Part shown: in pieces, positions 27,872-36,616 of the stretch
How positions within the stretch are numbered: position 1 is the stretch's first letter
Layout of the letters: every line of letters starts with the position of its first letter
DNA from: JAAYJT01 sp037445555
GTDB lineage: Bacteria; Bacteroidota; Bacteroidia; Bacteroidales; JAAYJT01
Reading direction: 5' to 3'
Assembly: GCA_037445555.1 (NCBI GenBank)
Contig: JBBIKG010000005.1
Coordinates: 1-64,000 of the forward strand
Length of the DNA stretch: 64,000 nucleotides
Program-made: the position numbers and the translations under genes
The notes under the pieces: generated by a model
Told to the model about the DNA's origin: nothing
Databases searched by the model: none
The model's input: the letters and a program-made list of their open reading frames with translations, nothing else

Positions 27872-27879
27872 CAAATGTA
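27872..27879 (-). promoter_or_regulatory. -7 promoter box of the DUF2779 gene
   Basis: CAAATGTA on the plus strand reads TACATTTG on the minus strand, an exact TAnnTTTG match 19 nt before the ATG at 27852. Confidence 0.55.
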
Positions 27880-27973
27880 CATGGAATAAGGCAACAAAGT
27901 ATTTGCCAAGACAGAGAGAAAACAAAACCTGCTGTTGGGTGTTGTATTTATATAATTGACAGGGGTATAGCTC

Positions 27974-28633
27974 ATGAACACAATTTTTGCATGGGTTTTC
28001 ATTATTCTAGGTTCAATTCAGACTGGATCATTGAAGTCATGCACCAACGAAACCCCTGAATCTAATATAACAGATACTATGGAAGCTACAAATGATGACG
28101 CTACTGAAAAGGCCACACTTGGCGGGGGTTGTTTCTGGTGCCTCGAAGCCGTATATAACGAGGTGATAGGGGTTAAAAAGGTGGTAAGCGGTTATAGCGG
28201 AGGCGAAATCGAACACCCCACATATGATCGGGTTTGCAGCGGAACAACAGGTCATGCTGAGGTTGTGCAGATTATCTATGATCCTTCGGTTATCACCTAT
28301 GAGGAGATTCTCACTATCTTTTTTCACTTTCATGATCCGACAACCCTCAACCGACAGGGTGCCGATTCAGGCAGCCAATACAGGTCGGTGATTTTATATC
28401 ACAATGACCAACAAAAATCCGTTGCACAAAAGGTGATGAAGGAGGTAAGTTCATCCGGCCTGTGGAAAAATCCCCTTGTGACCGAACTTGCGCCTTTGAC
28501 AACATTTTATTCAGCGGAGGATTATCATCAGGATTATTTTACACGGAATCCAAATCAACCCTACTGTGTGTATGTGGTGGCTCCGAAGCTGGAAAAATTC
28601 AGAAAATCCTTCTCAGTTTTCCGGAAAAAATAA
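27974..28633 (+). CDS. msrA: peptide-methionine (S)-S-oxide reductase, exported
   Basis: Repairs oxidised methionine (S-sulfoxide) in proteins. The catalytic motif GGGCFWCLEAVY is at about residues 50-61, with YSGG, GTTGHAEVVQI and the C-terminal YHQDYF typical of MsrA. The 219-residue protein has an N-terminal extension of about 45 residues over cytosolic MsrA: a hydrophobic segment followed by LKSC at about 20-23, which may be a relaxed lipobox. This suggests a periplasmic, membrane-tethered enzyme repairing envelope proteins. No msrB is fused or adjacent. The gene is monocistronic by spacing. Confidence 0.93.
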   Translation: MNTIFAWVFIILGSIQTGSLKSCTNETPESNITDTMEATNDDATEKATLGGGCFWCLEAVYNEVIGVKKVVSGYSGGEIEHPTYDRVCSGTTGHAEVVQIIYDPSVITYEEILTIFFHFHDPTTLNRQGADSGSQYRSVILYHNDQQKSVAQKVMKEVSSSGLWKNPLVTELAPLTTFYSAEDYHQDYFTRNPNQPYCVYVVAPKLEKFRKSFSVFRKK

Positions 28634-28734
28634 TCTCGGTCAGGGCTTGCCCGAACGTTAGAGGCAATGGGTAGATTCAGATTAGCTATACTGAAATGTG
28701 TGGACATCAGCTGCTAAAAATTCTTAAAAACTTC

Positions 28735-28766
28735 TTGCAACTATTGACACGCGCCTGGTGTCTTTG
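28735..28766 (+). promoter_or_regulatory. promoter of the DUF4199-like membrane protein gene
   Basis: TTG at 28735-28737 and TGTCTTTG at 28759-28766 (one mismatch to TAnnTTTG) are 21 nt apart. The start codon at 28797 lies 30 nt downstream, while an in-frame GTG at 28758 falls inside the -7 element and is therefore rejected as a start. Confidence 0.5.
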
Positions 28767-28796
28767 TACCTTGCGGCGCTTTCGAAATCAATCTAT

Positions 28797-29288
28797 ATGT
28801 TAAAGATCCTCAGCAGGTATAAGTTGGAAATATTTTATGGAATGATTTTCTCGGGAATGATGATTCTTTGGCCGGGTTTGGAGAAAATCTTCGGCTTGCA
28901 TGGAAAGTTCATATCCCTTCATGCATATCTTACCAACCTGTTTGCCATTCCCGCATTATTCATCTATTATCAGGCATTGAGGCAGAAAAGAAAAGTGCAA
29001 TACCACGAAAAGATGACCTGGCTGGATGGTTTTTATACCGGTCTGCGTTTGACAGCCGTGGTGTTCTTGCTGAATCCGTTGGTACAAATAACTGTAAGCA
29101 AAATCATTTCGCCCGATTTTTTCGGGAATATGATCGCTCATCTTGTTGACAAAGGCCGGATCACTCTCGACGCAGCTGAAAATATATACAACACACGAAA
29201 TTATATCCTACAGGGTTTGCTTGGAGCTCCGGTTATGGGTGTGATAACCAGTGCACTCGTGTCATTTATCCTATGGCTTCGAAGGTAA
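28797..29288 (+). CDS. DUF4199-like membrane protein
   Basis: A 163-residue membrane protein with four hydrophobic helices, starting MLKILSRYKLEIFYGMIF. The pattern of a GMIFSGMMILW first helix, a short basic loop (QALRQKRKVQYHEKMTW), a GFYTGLRLTAVVFLLNPLVQ third helix and a C-terminal GAPVMGVITSALVSFIL helix recalls the DUF4199 family of Bacteroidota, whose function is unknown. The assignment is by overall layout only. A -33/-7 promoter immediately upstream supports the start codon at 28797. It is followed by 135 nt and an independently promoted periplasmic protein gene. Confidence 0.7.
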   Translation: MLKILSRYKLEIFYGMIFSGMMILWPGLEKIFGLHGKFISLHAYLTNLFAIPALFIYYQALRQKRKVQYHEKMTWLDGFYTGLRLTAVVFLLNPLVQITVSKIISPDFFGNMIAHLVDKGRITLDAAENIYNTRNYILQGLLGAPVMGVITSALVSFILWLRR

Positions 29289-29382
29289 AACACATGCCCT
29301 GGATTACTAATCTTTGCACAGCTTCTGCCAAAGATTTTTCTTTCTTTCTGGTATATAAAAATATGTCTTTACAAGACGGCAT

Positions 29383-29390
29383 TATTTTTG
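29383..29390 (+). promoter_or_regulatory. -7 promoter box of the DUF3108 gene
   Basis: TATTTTTG is an exact match to TAnnTTTG. The in-frame TTG at 29388 lies inside it, so translation must begin downstream, at 29424 or 29481. Confidence 0.6.
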
Positions 29391-29423
29391 GTATTTCCTG
29401 ACCCTAGAGTTAAGATACTTTAC

Positions 29424-30296
29424 ATGGCCATACTATCACTTACATTTTTTAAGCGGTTCTATGTCCCCGGGCAGCTGAAAATGTTTAGTTTTGTTTTTGG
29501 AATATGGCTGATAGCAAATTCCTCACTTGCCCAGCGACCAACCGCAATAACCAACCAAAGCTTCAGCCCGGGTGAGGTGCTGCGCTTTAGATTGCGCTTC
29601 AGTATTTTTACGGTGGGACGTGCCATTGCATCGGTGCAATCAGGCATCACTGAGTCTTCGAAACAGGTGTGCTACGTCATAAATCTAGAAGCAAAAACAT
29701 CAGGTATAGCAAATGTTGTTACCGACATAGAAAATAACTACCGGTCCACAGTGGACACCACCTCGATGTTGCCCTACTCATTTTATCGCAAACAGCGCGA
29801 AGGTAATTATAGGGTGGAAGAGCAAACCGATTTTGACCAGCAGAAACTGAAGGTGGCGGTCAGAAAGAAAGAAAACCGCTCAGGCACATGGAAGCAACCG
29901 GAAATTTATAACTCTTCTGCTCCTGTTAGAGATATAATTAGCGGACTATTCTTTATCCGCTCGCTCAACCTCTCAGATCTGGCAATTGGCGACACCGTAA
30001 AGGTGGCTGGCTTCTTTGAAGACGAATTTTATGACATGAGTATAATTTTCAAAGGACGTAGAATCATCCGAACGCCATTTGGAAGAATTTCCACCCTTGT
30101 ATTTTACCCCTTCATGCCAAAAAACTCCATTTTTGAAGGTGGCGAGAGCATCTCGGTGTACCTTTCGGAAGACAATAACCATATTCCGTTAAGGATTGAA
30201 GCAAAAATGTTTATCGGTAGTGCTGGCATTGAACTCATCAGTTATGAAGGCTTGCGCAGTCCGTTACTCATAATTCCGAAAGAAGAAAAACTCTGA
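29424..30296 (+). CDS. exported DUF3108 domain protein
   Basis: A protein of 290 residues from ATG 29424 (271 from ATG 29481). A signal peptide ends at …WLIANSSLAQ. The mature part begins SFSPGEVLRFRLRFSIFTVGRAIASVQ, the usual start of DUF3108, a periplasmic beta-rich fold of unknown function often found in Gram-negative bacteria. Further conserved stretches are NNYRSTVDTTSMLPYSFYRKQREG and FGRISTLVFYPFMPKNSIFEGG. The longer start places Lys/Arg residues before the hydrophobic core of the signal peptide and is preferred. The promoter box at 29383-29390 rules out the still earlier TTG. Confidence 0.82.
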   Translation: MAILSLTFFKRFYVPGQLKMFSFVFGIWLIANSSLAQRPTAITNQSFSPGEVLRFRLRFSIFTVGRAIASVQSGITESSKQVCYVINLEAKTSGIANVVTDIENNYRSTVDTTSMLPYSFYRKQREGNYRVEEQTDFDQQKLKVAVRKKENRSGTWKQPEIYNSSAPVRDIISGLFFIRSLNLSDLAIGDTVKVAGFFEDEFYDMSIIFKGRRIIRTPFGRISTLVFYPFMPKNSIFEGGESISVYLSEDNNHIPLRIEAKMFIGSAGIELISYEGLRSPLLIIPKEEKL

Positions 30297-30383
30297 AAAA
30301 AGCCTGACTTGCATTTTGTTAGTAAGAGAGCATATATGCGGTAGTATTTCGTACAGGAAAATTTCGTTCGTTAGGAATGATAT

Positions 30384-30391
30384 TACCTTTG
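30384..30391 (+). promoter_or_regulatory. -7 promoter box of the CBM-esterase gene
   Basis: TACCTTTG matches TAnnTTTG, 50 nt before the ATG at 30442. Confidence 0.5.
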
Positions 30392-30441
30392 CACATATGA
30401 CGAAAAGATTTTAGCCTCAATCATGCCTGAAACTGATAATC

Positions 30442-31872
30442 ATGCCTCCTAATCACTTTCCAATGATACCATACCGATTTGTAAGAAGAGTATTCACCAT
30501 GACGTCCATTTTGCTCCTTGTCCACCTGATTCTGCAAGCGCAGGTGACTATTGTGGTGAACTCAGTCCCGGTGAATACCCCGGCCGGGTCAACCATTTAT
30601 ATAGCAGGCAGCTTCAATGGCTGGGCACCCGGCAACGCTGACTATGCCCTTAAAACCAACCCTGCCGGGAAACCGCAAATCACGATCAATGCAACGGGCA
30701 CCATTCAATTTAAGTTTACCCGCGGCAGCTGGCCAACAGTAGAGGGAAATGCCACCGGAGGGTACTTACCTAATCGGACGTTTGTGATGGGAAGTACCGA
30801 CACATTAAAGGTTACTATCCAGAGCTGGGAAGATTTGGGAGGTGGCCCCAATACGACTGCTGCCGAAAACGTTAAAATAATCAGTACTTCTTTTCTGATG
30901 CCGCAATTCGACCGGACTCGGCGGATTTGGGTTTACCTGCCTCCCGATTATGCTACAAGCACCAAACGCTATCCGGTGCTTTACATGCACGACGGACAAA
31001 ATCTTTTCGACACCTACACGGCCTTTGCCGGTGAGTGGGAGGTTGACGAAACGCTTAACAGGCTTGCAGCTGCCGGCAAGCAGGTGCCAATCGTTGTGGG
31101 CATTGACAATGGAGGTTCATTTCGCACAGCAGAATATACTCCATGGCGCAACGCACAGTACGGTGGTGGTGATGGCGAAAAATATGCCCGCTTTATCATC
31201 GAGACTCTCAAACCTTACATTGATCAGAACTACCGCACCCTTTCAGGCCGCGAAAACACAGGTGTAATGGGCAGCTCGTTGGGTGGGCTGATAACACATT
31301 ATATGGCGCTGAAATACCAGAATGTATTCGGCAAGGCTGGCGTGTTTTCACCGTCATTCTGGTTCAGTGATTCAGCATATATTTTGGTTCAGGATGCAGG
31401 AAGAAAATTTGCCATGCGCTATTATATGATGGGGGGGACTAACGAAAGCAGCGGCCTGGTGCAACAGATGAACAACATGATGGGCAGGCTGACCTTGGCG
31501 GGCTTTTCGGCCTCAGAGATCACCCTGAAAACGGTTCCCGGAGGTCAGCACAACGAGTTTTTGTGGCGCACCCAGTTCGAAGAGGCATTTGTTTGGTTGT
31601 TTTCAGAGCTGTTAACCCCAACCCGGCAACCAAAACCCGGGAAAGCCATACGCGTGGTTTCTTCAAAAGACTCACTGACTGTGTTTGACGACGCAGGTTC
31701 CGGACCGGGATCTTTCAGAGTGAAGATGCATTCTGTCTCCGGAAGCCTGGTTTTCGAAACATCCGCCGTTGCTGGTCGTCCTGTTTCAGTTCCGGCTCGC
31801 TTGAAAGGCATATATATAGTGCATATTGAATACAACGGGGATCGAATCAGCCGCAAAATCATCATACTTTAG
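30442..31872 (+). CDS. secreted esterase with N-terminal starch-binding-like domain and T9SS sorting domain
   Basis: A 476-residue exported enzyme. A signal segment (…LLLVHLILQAQ) is followed by a CBM20/48-like domain at about 38-130, with TIYIAGSFNGWAPGNADYAL typical of glycogen- or starch-binding modules. The catalytic domain (about 150-390) is of the enterochelin-esterase/esterase D type: RRIWVYLPPDY, VLYMHDGQNLFD, nucleophile elbow GVMGSSLGGLI (Ser about 277) and His in PGGQHNEFLW (about 367). Residues of about 400-476 form a type IX sorting domain ending ISRKIIIL. The substrate may be an acylated polysaccharide, which is inference from the binding domain. It is monocistronic, between two genes with their own promoters. 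Confidence 0.87.
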   Translation: MPPNHFPMIPYRFVRRVFTMTSILLLVHLILQAQVTIVVNSVPVNTPAGSTIYIAGSFNGWAPGNADYALKTNPAGKPQITINATGTIQFKFTRGSWPTVEGNATGGYLPNRTFVMGSTDTLKVTIQSWEDLGGGPNTTAAENVKIISTSFLMPQFDRTRRIWVYLPPDYATSTKRYPVLYMHDGQNLFDTYTAFAGEWEVDETLNRLAAAGKQVPIVVGIDNGGSFRTAEYTPWRNAQYGGGDGEKYARFIIETLKPYIDQNYRTLSGRENTGVMGSSLGGLITHYMALKYQNVFGKAGVFSPSFWFSDSAYILVQDAGRKFAMRYYMMGGTNESSGLVQQMNNMMGRLTLAGFSASEITLKTVPGGQHNEFLWRTQFEEAFVWLFSELLTPTRQPKPGKAIRVVSSKDSLTVFDDAGSGPGSFRVKMHSVSGSLVFETSAVAGRPVSVPARLKGIYIVHIEYNGDRISRKIIIL

Positions 31873-31942
31873 CGAAAGCTCAGTGACCGGGGTTTTATTT
31901 TCTGAGGAGTTTTCAACTATCCCCTTATGCCGATGTCTTTAA

Positions 31943-31950
31943 TACATTTG
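31943..31950 (+). promoter_or_regulatory. -7 promoter box of the AspT-like transporter gene
   Basis: TACATTTG matches TAnnTTTG, 20 nt before the ATG at 31971. Confidence 0.55.
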
Positions 31951-31970
31951 CACCACAAAGCCATCTTCCC

Positions 31971-33560
31971 ATGTTTGAATTTCTGCACGAAGGCCATTTT
32001 GTTCTTTTCCTGGTAATTACCCTTGGCCTCATTTTAGGCGACCTCAAAATCAGGGGATTCTCTCTCGATCTTTCCGCTGTCATCTTCGTAGCATTGCTAT
32101 TAGGTCATTGCGGGTACACAATACCTACTGAATTTCAAACCCTTGGTTTGTTATTCTTTATTTTCACCATTGGAATGCAATCGGGCCCGGGATTTTTCGA
32201 CATTTTCCTGAAATACGGCAGAAAATTCATTCTTCTATGCCTTATCCTGATAAGTCTCGCCGTTCTGATGACCTACGGAGCAGCAGAGATTTTCAACATT
32301 TCGGGCCCGTTGGTGATCGGTATATTCAACGGTGCGCTAACAAGCACCCCCGGGCTGGCGGCAGCCATCGATGCAACCCGAAACCCCACAACCGCCGTTG
32401 GTTACGGACTTGCTTACCCAGCAGGAGTGGTGGGTGTAATTCTATTCATGAACCTCTTTCCACGAATCATGCGTATCGATCTGAAAACTGAAGCGTTGAG
32501 CTACAACAACGAACTGCTTGAGGATCATCCCACCATACAGAATCAGGTTTTGAGAGTAAGCAACCATAACATCTTCGGCAAGACCATCCAGGAATTAGAT
32601 ATACGGAATTTGACAGGAGGAGTAATTTCAAGGGTGAAACATGGTTCATCAACCGTTTCACCCTGCCCGAAAACAGTCCTGAATGAGGGCGACCTTGTGA
32701 AAGTGGTTGGCGATAGCGAAACCATGTCGAGGATGCATCTCATCATTGGTGAACAGGTTGAAGAAGACTTGTCATTTGACGACAAGTATGTGGTGGTATG
32801 GGCTTTGGTAACAAATAAAAAGGCAGTGAACATCAGCCTCAGGCAACTCAACCTCTCGGCTTACAACGCGACTATAACACGCATACGACGAAGCGGAATT
32901 GATCTGCCCCCCAATCCGCATAGCCGCCTTCGGTTCGGTGATAAGCTGCTTATTTCGGGTAGCAGCCAGGAGATGCCTGAGGTGATGAAAATGCTTGGAA
33001 ACGACGAAAAAAGACTTTCTGAAACCAACTTTTTACCTATTGCGCTTGGAATTGTAGCCGGAGTTCTTTTGGGCGCTGTCACCATTCCTTTTTTCGGATT
33101 ATTCAATTTTCGTTTAGGGTTGACAGGAGGCGTTCTTACGGCAGCTCTGGTACTAAGCCGGATTGGTAAAACCGGCCCAATTCTCTGGTCAATGTCCGGA
33201 AGCGCCAATCAGCTTATGCGAAAGCTTGGTTTACTGATGTTTATGGCTACCGTAGGCACCCATGCGGGGGGCGAACTGGCCGGCATCATCTCTCAGAGCG
33301 GGCTTAAGATGATTATGGCCGGTGCACTTATCACCCTCCTGCCAATGATCCTTGCGGGTATGATCGGGTATTATGTGCTGCGCATTAATTTTCTGACGTT
33401 ACTGGGCGTGATAGCCGGCGCTATGACGAGCACACCGGGCCTGGCCACACTCGACAGCAAGACCGATTGCGAAGCTCCTTCGGTCGGTTATGCAACGGTT
33501 TACCCTATGGCACTTGTACTTATGATTGTATTTTCGCAGTTGCTTGCAGGAATCCTGTGA
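31971..33560 (+). CDS. AspT/YidE-family transporter with TrkA-C (RCK_C) domains
   Basis: A 529-residue inner-membrane protein of the aspartate:alanine exchanger family, which moves small dicarboxylates or amino acids. Two homologous membrane halves each carry the family signature GALTSTPGLAAA (about 123-134) and GAMTSTPGLATL (about 483-494). Between them, at about 205-370, two RCK_C/TrkA-C-type domains (NIFGKTIQELDIRN…LNEGDLVKVVGD and VNISLRQLNLSAYNATITRIRR…FGDKLLISG) probably bind a regulatory ligand. Length and layout match E. coli YidE/YbjL. The substrate is unknown. A -7 box lies 20 nt upstream. A weak hairpin follows the stop codon near 33574-33586. Confidence 0.9.
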   Translation: MFEFLHEGHFVLFLVITLGLILGDLKIRGFSLDLSAVIFVALLLGHCGYTIPTEFQTLGLLFFIFTIGMQSGPGFFDIFLKYGRKFILLCLILISLAVLMTYGAAEIFNISGPLVIGIFNGALTSTPGLAAAIDATRNPTTAVGYGLAYPAGVVGVILFMNLFPRIMRIDLKTEALSYNNELLEDHPTIQNQVLRVSNHNIFGKTIQELDIRNLTGGVISRVKHGSSTVSPCPKTVLNEGDLVKVVGDSETMSRMHLIIGEQVEEDLSFDDKYVVVWALVTNKKAVNISLRQLNLSAYNATITRIRRSGIDLPPNPHSRLRFGDKLLISGSSQEMPEVMKMLGNDEKRLSETNFLPIALGIVAGVLLGAVTIPFFGLFNFRLGLTGGVLTAALVLSRIGKTGPILWSMSGSANQLMRKLGLLMFMATVGTHAGGELAGIISQSGLKMIMAGALITLLPMILAGMIGYYVLRINFLTLLGVIAGAMTSTPGLATLDSKTDCEAPSVGYATVYPMALVLMIVFSQLLAGIL

Positions 33561-34235
33561 GGCCAATTCTTTTATCCTTCAAGGATTTCTCTAAGGATTC
33601 AGTGCATGAATTCCCGGTATTTACTGTAGGTGCATGTGAGTAACCCGAAGGATTGAAACTCGGCAATCTGACTTAATGGCTTGGCATTCAAACAAAGTTC
33701 AGAATATTTCATTGGCTTATATTGGCAAGTTGCCGATCCCATTGCCTGGCCACTCGTAACTCATTCATATCATTGGGCATTATTACCCAATGATGTGTTC
33801 TCAAATATAGGTATGCCACCTATAGCATGCGGCTTCCTGTTTGAAATTCAGGGTAATAAGCTCATGGAATATAATCCCTTTTTACCATGATTGATGATGG
33901 ATAATTGGGTTTCAATTGTCAATTATGAAAGTCCGCAACTTGATCGTGGTTTTAGAATGCTTATTATATTTAGTATTTTTTCGATGCCAGCCATAATGTA
34001 TCGTTGGTACCTATTGCGTGCTCATATCATTTTCAGTCTCAGAGCAGAAACTTTTATTTATGATTTAAGTTACCAATGCGCTCATTATCATAGTATTAAG
34101 ACACAAGTAAAATTTTCCTGAACGCCATAACTTTATGGAACAAACAAAAAACTGACCCAACAAGCAAAAAAACGAGAATAATTTATTTATTATTGCGATA
34201 GTTTATCACCCCTCCCGCTACAAAAACATGCACCC
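33561..34235. other. 675-bp gap without a supported gene
   Basis: AT-rich and poor in coding signal. Two small consecutive plus-strand open frames, 33681-33890 (69 codons) and 33891-34121 (76 codons), match nothing I recognise and lack a promoter or ribosome site. They could be remnants of a decayed gene. A short hairpin, ATCCT-TCA-AGGAT at 33574-33586, follows the transporter gene and may be a weak terminator. Confidence 0.5.
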
Positions 34236-35450
34236 ATGAGAACATTAAAACAGAAATTGAGCCTGTATGACGAACCGCAAAAAGCCATGGAGGCAGGTAT
34301 TTACCCCTACTTCCGGCAGATTGAATCAGAGCAGGATACGGAAGTAATTGTCAATGGCAAGAAGGTGCTTATGTTCGGATCAAACAGCTATTTAGGGCTG
34401 ACAAACCATCCGAAAATCAAAGAGGCTGCCATACGAGCCATTCATAAGTATGGAACCGGCTGCGCAGGCTCAAGGTTTCTGAATGGAACCCTTGACATCC
34501 ACATTGAGCTCGAGGAACGCATAGCCAGATTGATGCACAAAGAGGCTGCCCTGTGTTACAGCACTGGGTTCCAGGTCAATCTTGGCGTGGTGTCTTCACT
34601 TACCGGACGAAGCGATTATCTGATATTGGATGAAATGGACCATGCCTCTATCATTGAAGGAAGTAGGCTTTCTTTTTCAAAGGTTCTTAAGTTTGCCCAT
34701 AACGACATGGATTCGCTGGAGGCCAAGATTAAGCTTTGCGAGCCTGAACGCATCAAGCTTATTGTTGTGGATGGGATTTTTTCGATGGAAGGCGACATTA
34801 TCAACCTGCCTGAAGTGGTCAGACTGGCAAATAAGTACCATGCGTCGGTTATGGTAGATGATGCCCATGCGATTGGGGTGATCGGAGTCAATGGTTCAGG
34901 GACTGCCTCACATTTTGGGTTGACGGATGAGATTGATCTGATCATGGGTACATTTTCAAAATCACTGGCTTCATTAGGAGGGTTCATTGCCACCGATAAA
35001 GAAACCGTAAACTGGTTAAAGCACCATTCACGATCACTCATTTTTAGCGCAAGCATCGCCCCGCCATCGGCAGCTGCCGCTCTTGCCGCCATCGACCTAA
35101 TGGAAAAAGAACCCGACCACATTCAACGTTTGTGGGATATCACGAACTATGCACGGAAGGCGCTCCAGAGTCTCAATATTGACCTGGGTAAATCAACCAC
35201 CCCCATTATTCCAATATTCGTGCGTGATCAGTTCAAAGTGTTGCTGTTGACCAGGATGCTGCTTGAAGAAGGAATCTTTGTCAACCCGGTTGTTGCTCCC
35301 GCTGTGCCAAAAGAAGACTGCCTGATACGTTTTTCGCTCATGGCAACACATACCCGGGCACAGGTGGATAAAGCCGTGGAGAAAATTGGCCAGGTGGTTA
35401 AAAAGCTCGGGATTCTGACCCTGGCCGAAGCTGATGTCGATGTCTGCTGA
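34236..35450 (+). CDS. spt: serine palmitoyltransferase
   Basis: A PLP enzyme that condenses L-serine with a long-chain acyl-CoA to 3-ketodihydrosphingosine, the first step of sphingolipid synthesis. Its 404 residues closely resemble the Sphingobacterium enzyme as I know it: MFGSNSYLGLTNHPKI (about 46-61), GTGCAGSRFLNGTLDIHIELE (about 74-93), MDHASIIEGSR (His stacking on PLP), MVDDAHAIGVIG (Asp and His for the cofactor, about 207-218) and the Schiff-base lysine in GTFSKSLASLGG (about 236-247). The C-terminal NPVVAPAVPKEDCLIRFSLMATH is also diagnostic. Other alpha-oxoamine synthases (Kbl, BioF) are less similar. An SDR gene follows 146 nt downstream. Confidence 0.92.
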   Translation: MRTLKQKLSLYDEPQKAMEAGIYPYFRQIESEQDTEVIVNGKKVLMFGSNSYLGLTNHPKIKEAAIRAIHKYGTGCAGSRFLNGTLDIHIELEERIARLMHKEAALCYSTGFQVNLGVVSSLTGRSDYLILDEMDHASIIEGSRLSFSKVLKFAHNDMDSLEAKIKLCEPERIKLIVVDGIFSMEGDIINLPEVVRLANKYHASVMVDDAHAIGVIGVNGSGTASHFGLTDEIDLIMGTFSKSLASLGGFIATDKETVNWLKHHSRSLIFSASIAPPSAAAALAAIDLMEKEPDHIQRLWDITNYARKALQSLNIDLGKSTTPIIPIFVRDQFKVLLLTRMLLEEGIFVNPVVAPAVPKEDCLIRFSLMATHTRAQVDKAVEKIGQVVKKLGILTLAEADVDVC

Positions 35451-35558
35451 ACTTAATGGTTGGTAATTAATTGACAAAAGCAACCATGCAATCGCCAGTG
35501 ATAATGCCATCATATGTAAAGTCTTTGGATTTTCAGATTAAATTCATGTGTTAACTGC

Positions 35559-35580
35559 CCCGGCTGCAGGCTGAGCCGGG
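35559..35580 (+). promoter_or_regulatory. GC-rich hairpin between spt and the SDR gene
   Basis: Arms CCCGGCT (35559-35565) and AGCCGGG (35574-35580) form a perfect 7-bp stem with an 8-nt loop, 16 nt before the next start codon. No T run follows, so it is not a standard terminator. It could tune expression of the downstream gene or mark a processing site. Confidence 0.55.
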
Positions 35581-35596
35581 TAAATCATTAACAATT

Positions 35597-36403
35597 ATGC
35601 ACAAAGTGGTTCTGATAACAGGTGTATCGTCGGGATTTGGTAAGCATACGTCAGGGTTGCTGGCAAGGCAAGGGTATAAGGTTTACGGTACTATACGCAG
35701 GCAGGCAGATATGGAAAACGGTGTACAATCTATACTGATGGATCTTACCCACATGAACTCGATTACTGAATGCGTGAATCACATTATCAGGCAGGAAGGC
35801 AGAATCGATGTTCTTATTAACAACGCAGGAATGCACACCGGGGGAGCACTTGAGGTCATACCACAGGATATACTACGTCTGCAACTGGAAACAAATGTCA
35901 TGGGAGTGGTAAACTTGGTTCGCGCCGTGCTGCCACACATGCGAAGACAATGCGGTGGTACAATTATAAATATCTCTTCAATCGGCGGGTTGATGGGTCT
36001 CCCCTTCCAGGGATACTACTCGATGAGTAAATTTTCCATTGAAGCATTCAGTGAGGTACTGAGAATGGAAACCCGCCCATTTGGAATAAAAGTGATCACC
36101 CTAAATCCGGGCGATTTTAGAACCCACAACACACAAAACAGGTTAAACTTTGCGGCATACCAAGATATTGGTGCCTACGAGCAGCAATTCAGCAAAACAC
36201 TTGCTGTAATAGAAGAAGATGAAACAACCGGGCAAGATCCGATTAAACTTGCCAAAAAAATCAGCAAGATCCTATCTGCCAAAAACCCGGGCAACAGGTA
36301 TATCATCGCCTCGCCGAAGCAACGCCTGGCCGTAATTCTTCATAGGCTACTACCCTTAAAATGGTGGGCTTCCATCCTCCGAAGACACTACCGGATTCCA
36401 TAA
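35597..36403 (+). CDS. short-chain dehydrogenase/reductase next to serine palmitoyltransferase
   Basis: A 268-residue classical SDR. The cofactor motif TGVSSGFGKHTS is at about residues 7-18, NNAGMHTGG at about 75-83, the catalytic Ser in INISSIGG (about 131-138) and YYSMSK (Tyr about 146, Lys about 150), followed by LNPGDFRT. The basic RR at about 36-37, after the second strand (YGTIRRQ), favours NADPH. Its position 146 nt behind spt suggests it may be the 3-ketodihydrosphingosine reductase that completes the sphinganine step, but SDR substrates cannot be read from sequence. The C-terminus ends in a basic amphipathic segment (LLPLKWWASILRRHYRIP) that may touch the membrane, which would suit a lipid substrate. 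Confidence 0.85.
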   Translation: MHKVVLITGVSSGFGKHTSGLLARQGYKVYGTIRRQADMENGVQSILMDLTHMNSITECVNHIIRQEGRIDVLINNAGMHTGGALEVIPQDILRLQLETNVMGVVNLVRAVLPHMRRQCGGTIINISSIGGLMGLPFQGYYSMSKFSIEAFSEVLRMETRPFGIKVITLNPGDFRTHNTQNRLNFAAYQDIGAYEQQFSKTLAVIEEDETTGQDPIKLAKKISKILSAKNPGNRYIIASPKQRLAVILHRLLPLKWWASILRRHYRIP

Positions 36404-36570
36404 CTTCCAGTAAACCGGCTCGTACTGCCAAACGCAAAAATCACAGGTTTATAATTATCTTTCATTACTTTTTTTTTGCGATCGTAAAACAAGAATTTGA
36501 CATTGCCCCTATATCCCAGGTTAGCGGAATATGATATGCACTCCACCTCGCTGCAAGAGGGCTAATGTGG

Positions 36571-36578
36571 TATATTTG
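36571..36578 (+). promoter_or_regulatory. -7 promoter box of the GH92 gene
   Basis: TATATTTG matches TAnnTTTG, 38 nt before the ATG at 36617. Confidence 0.6.
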
Positions 36579-36616
36579 TACTGGTTCGCCTGGCGATTCA
36601 TTCTTAATCCTGTCTT

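Noticed and set aside
28758..28796. GTG start adding 13 residues to the DUF4199-like protein
   Set aside because: The codon falls inside the -7 promoter element.
29388..29423. TTG start adding 12 residues to the DUF3108 protein
   Set aside because: The codon falls inside the -7 promoter element TATTTTTG.
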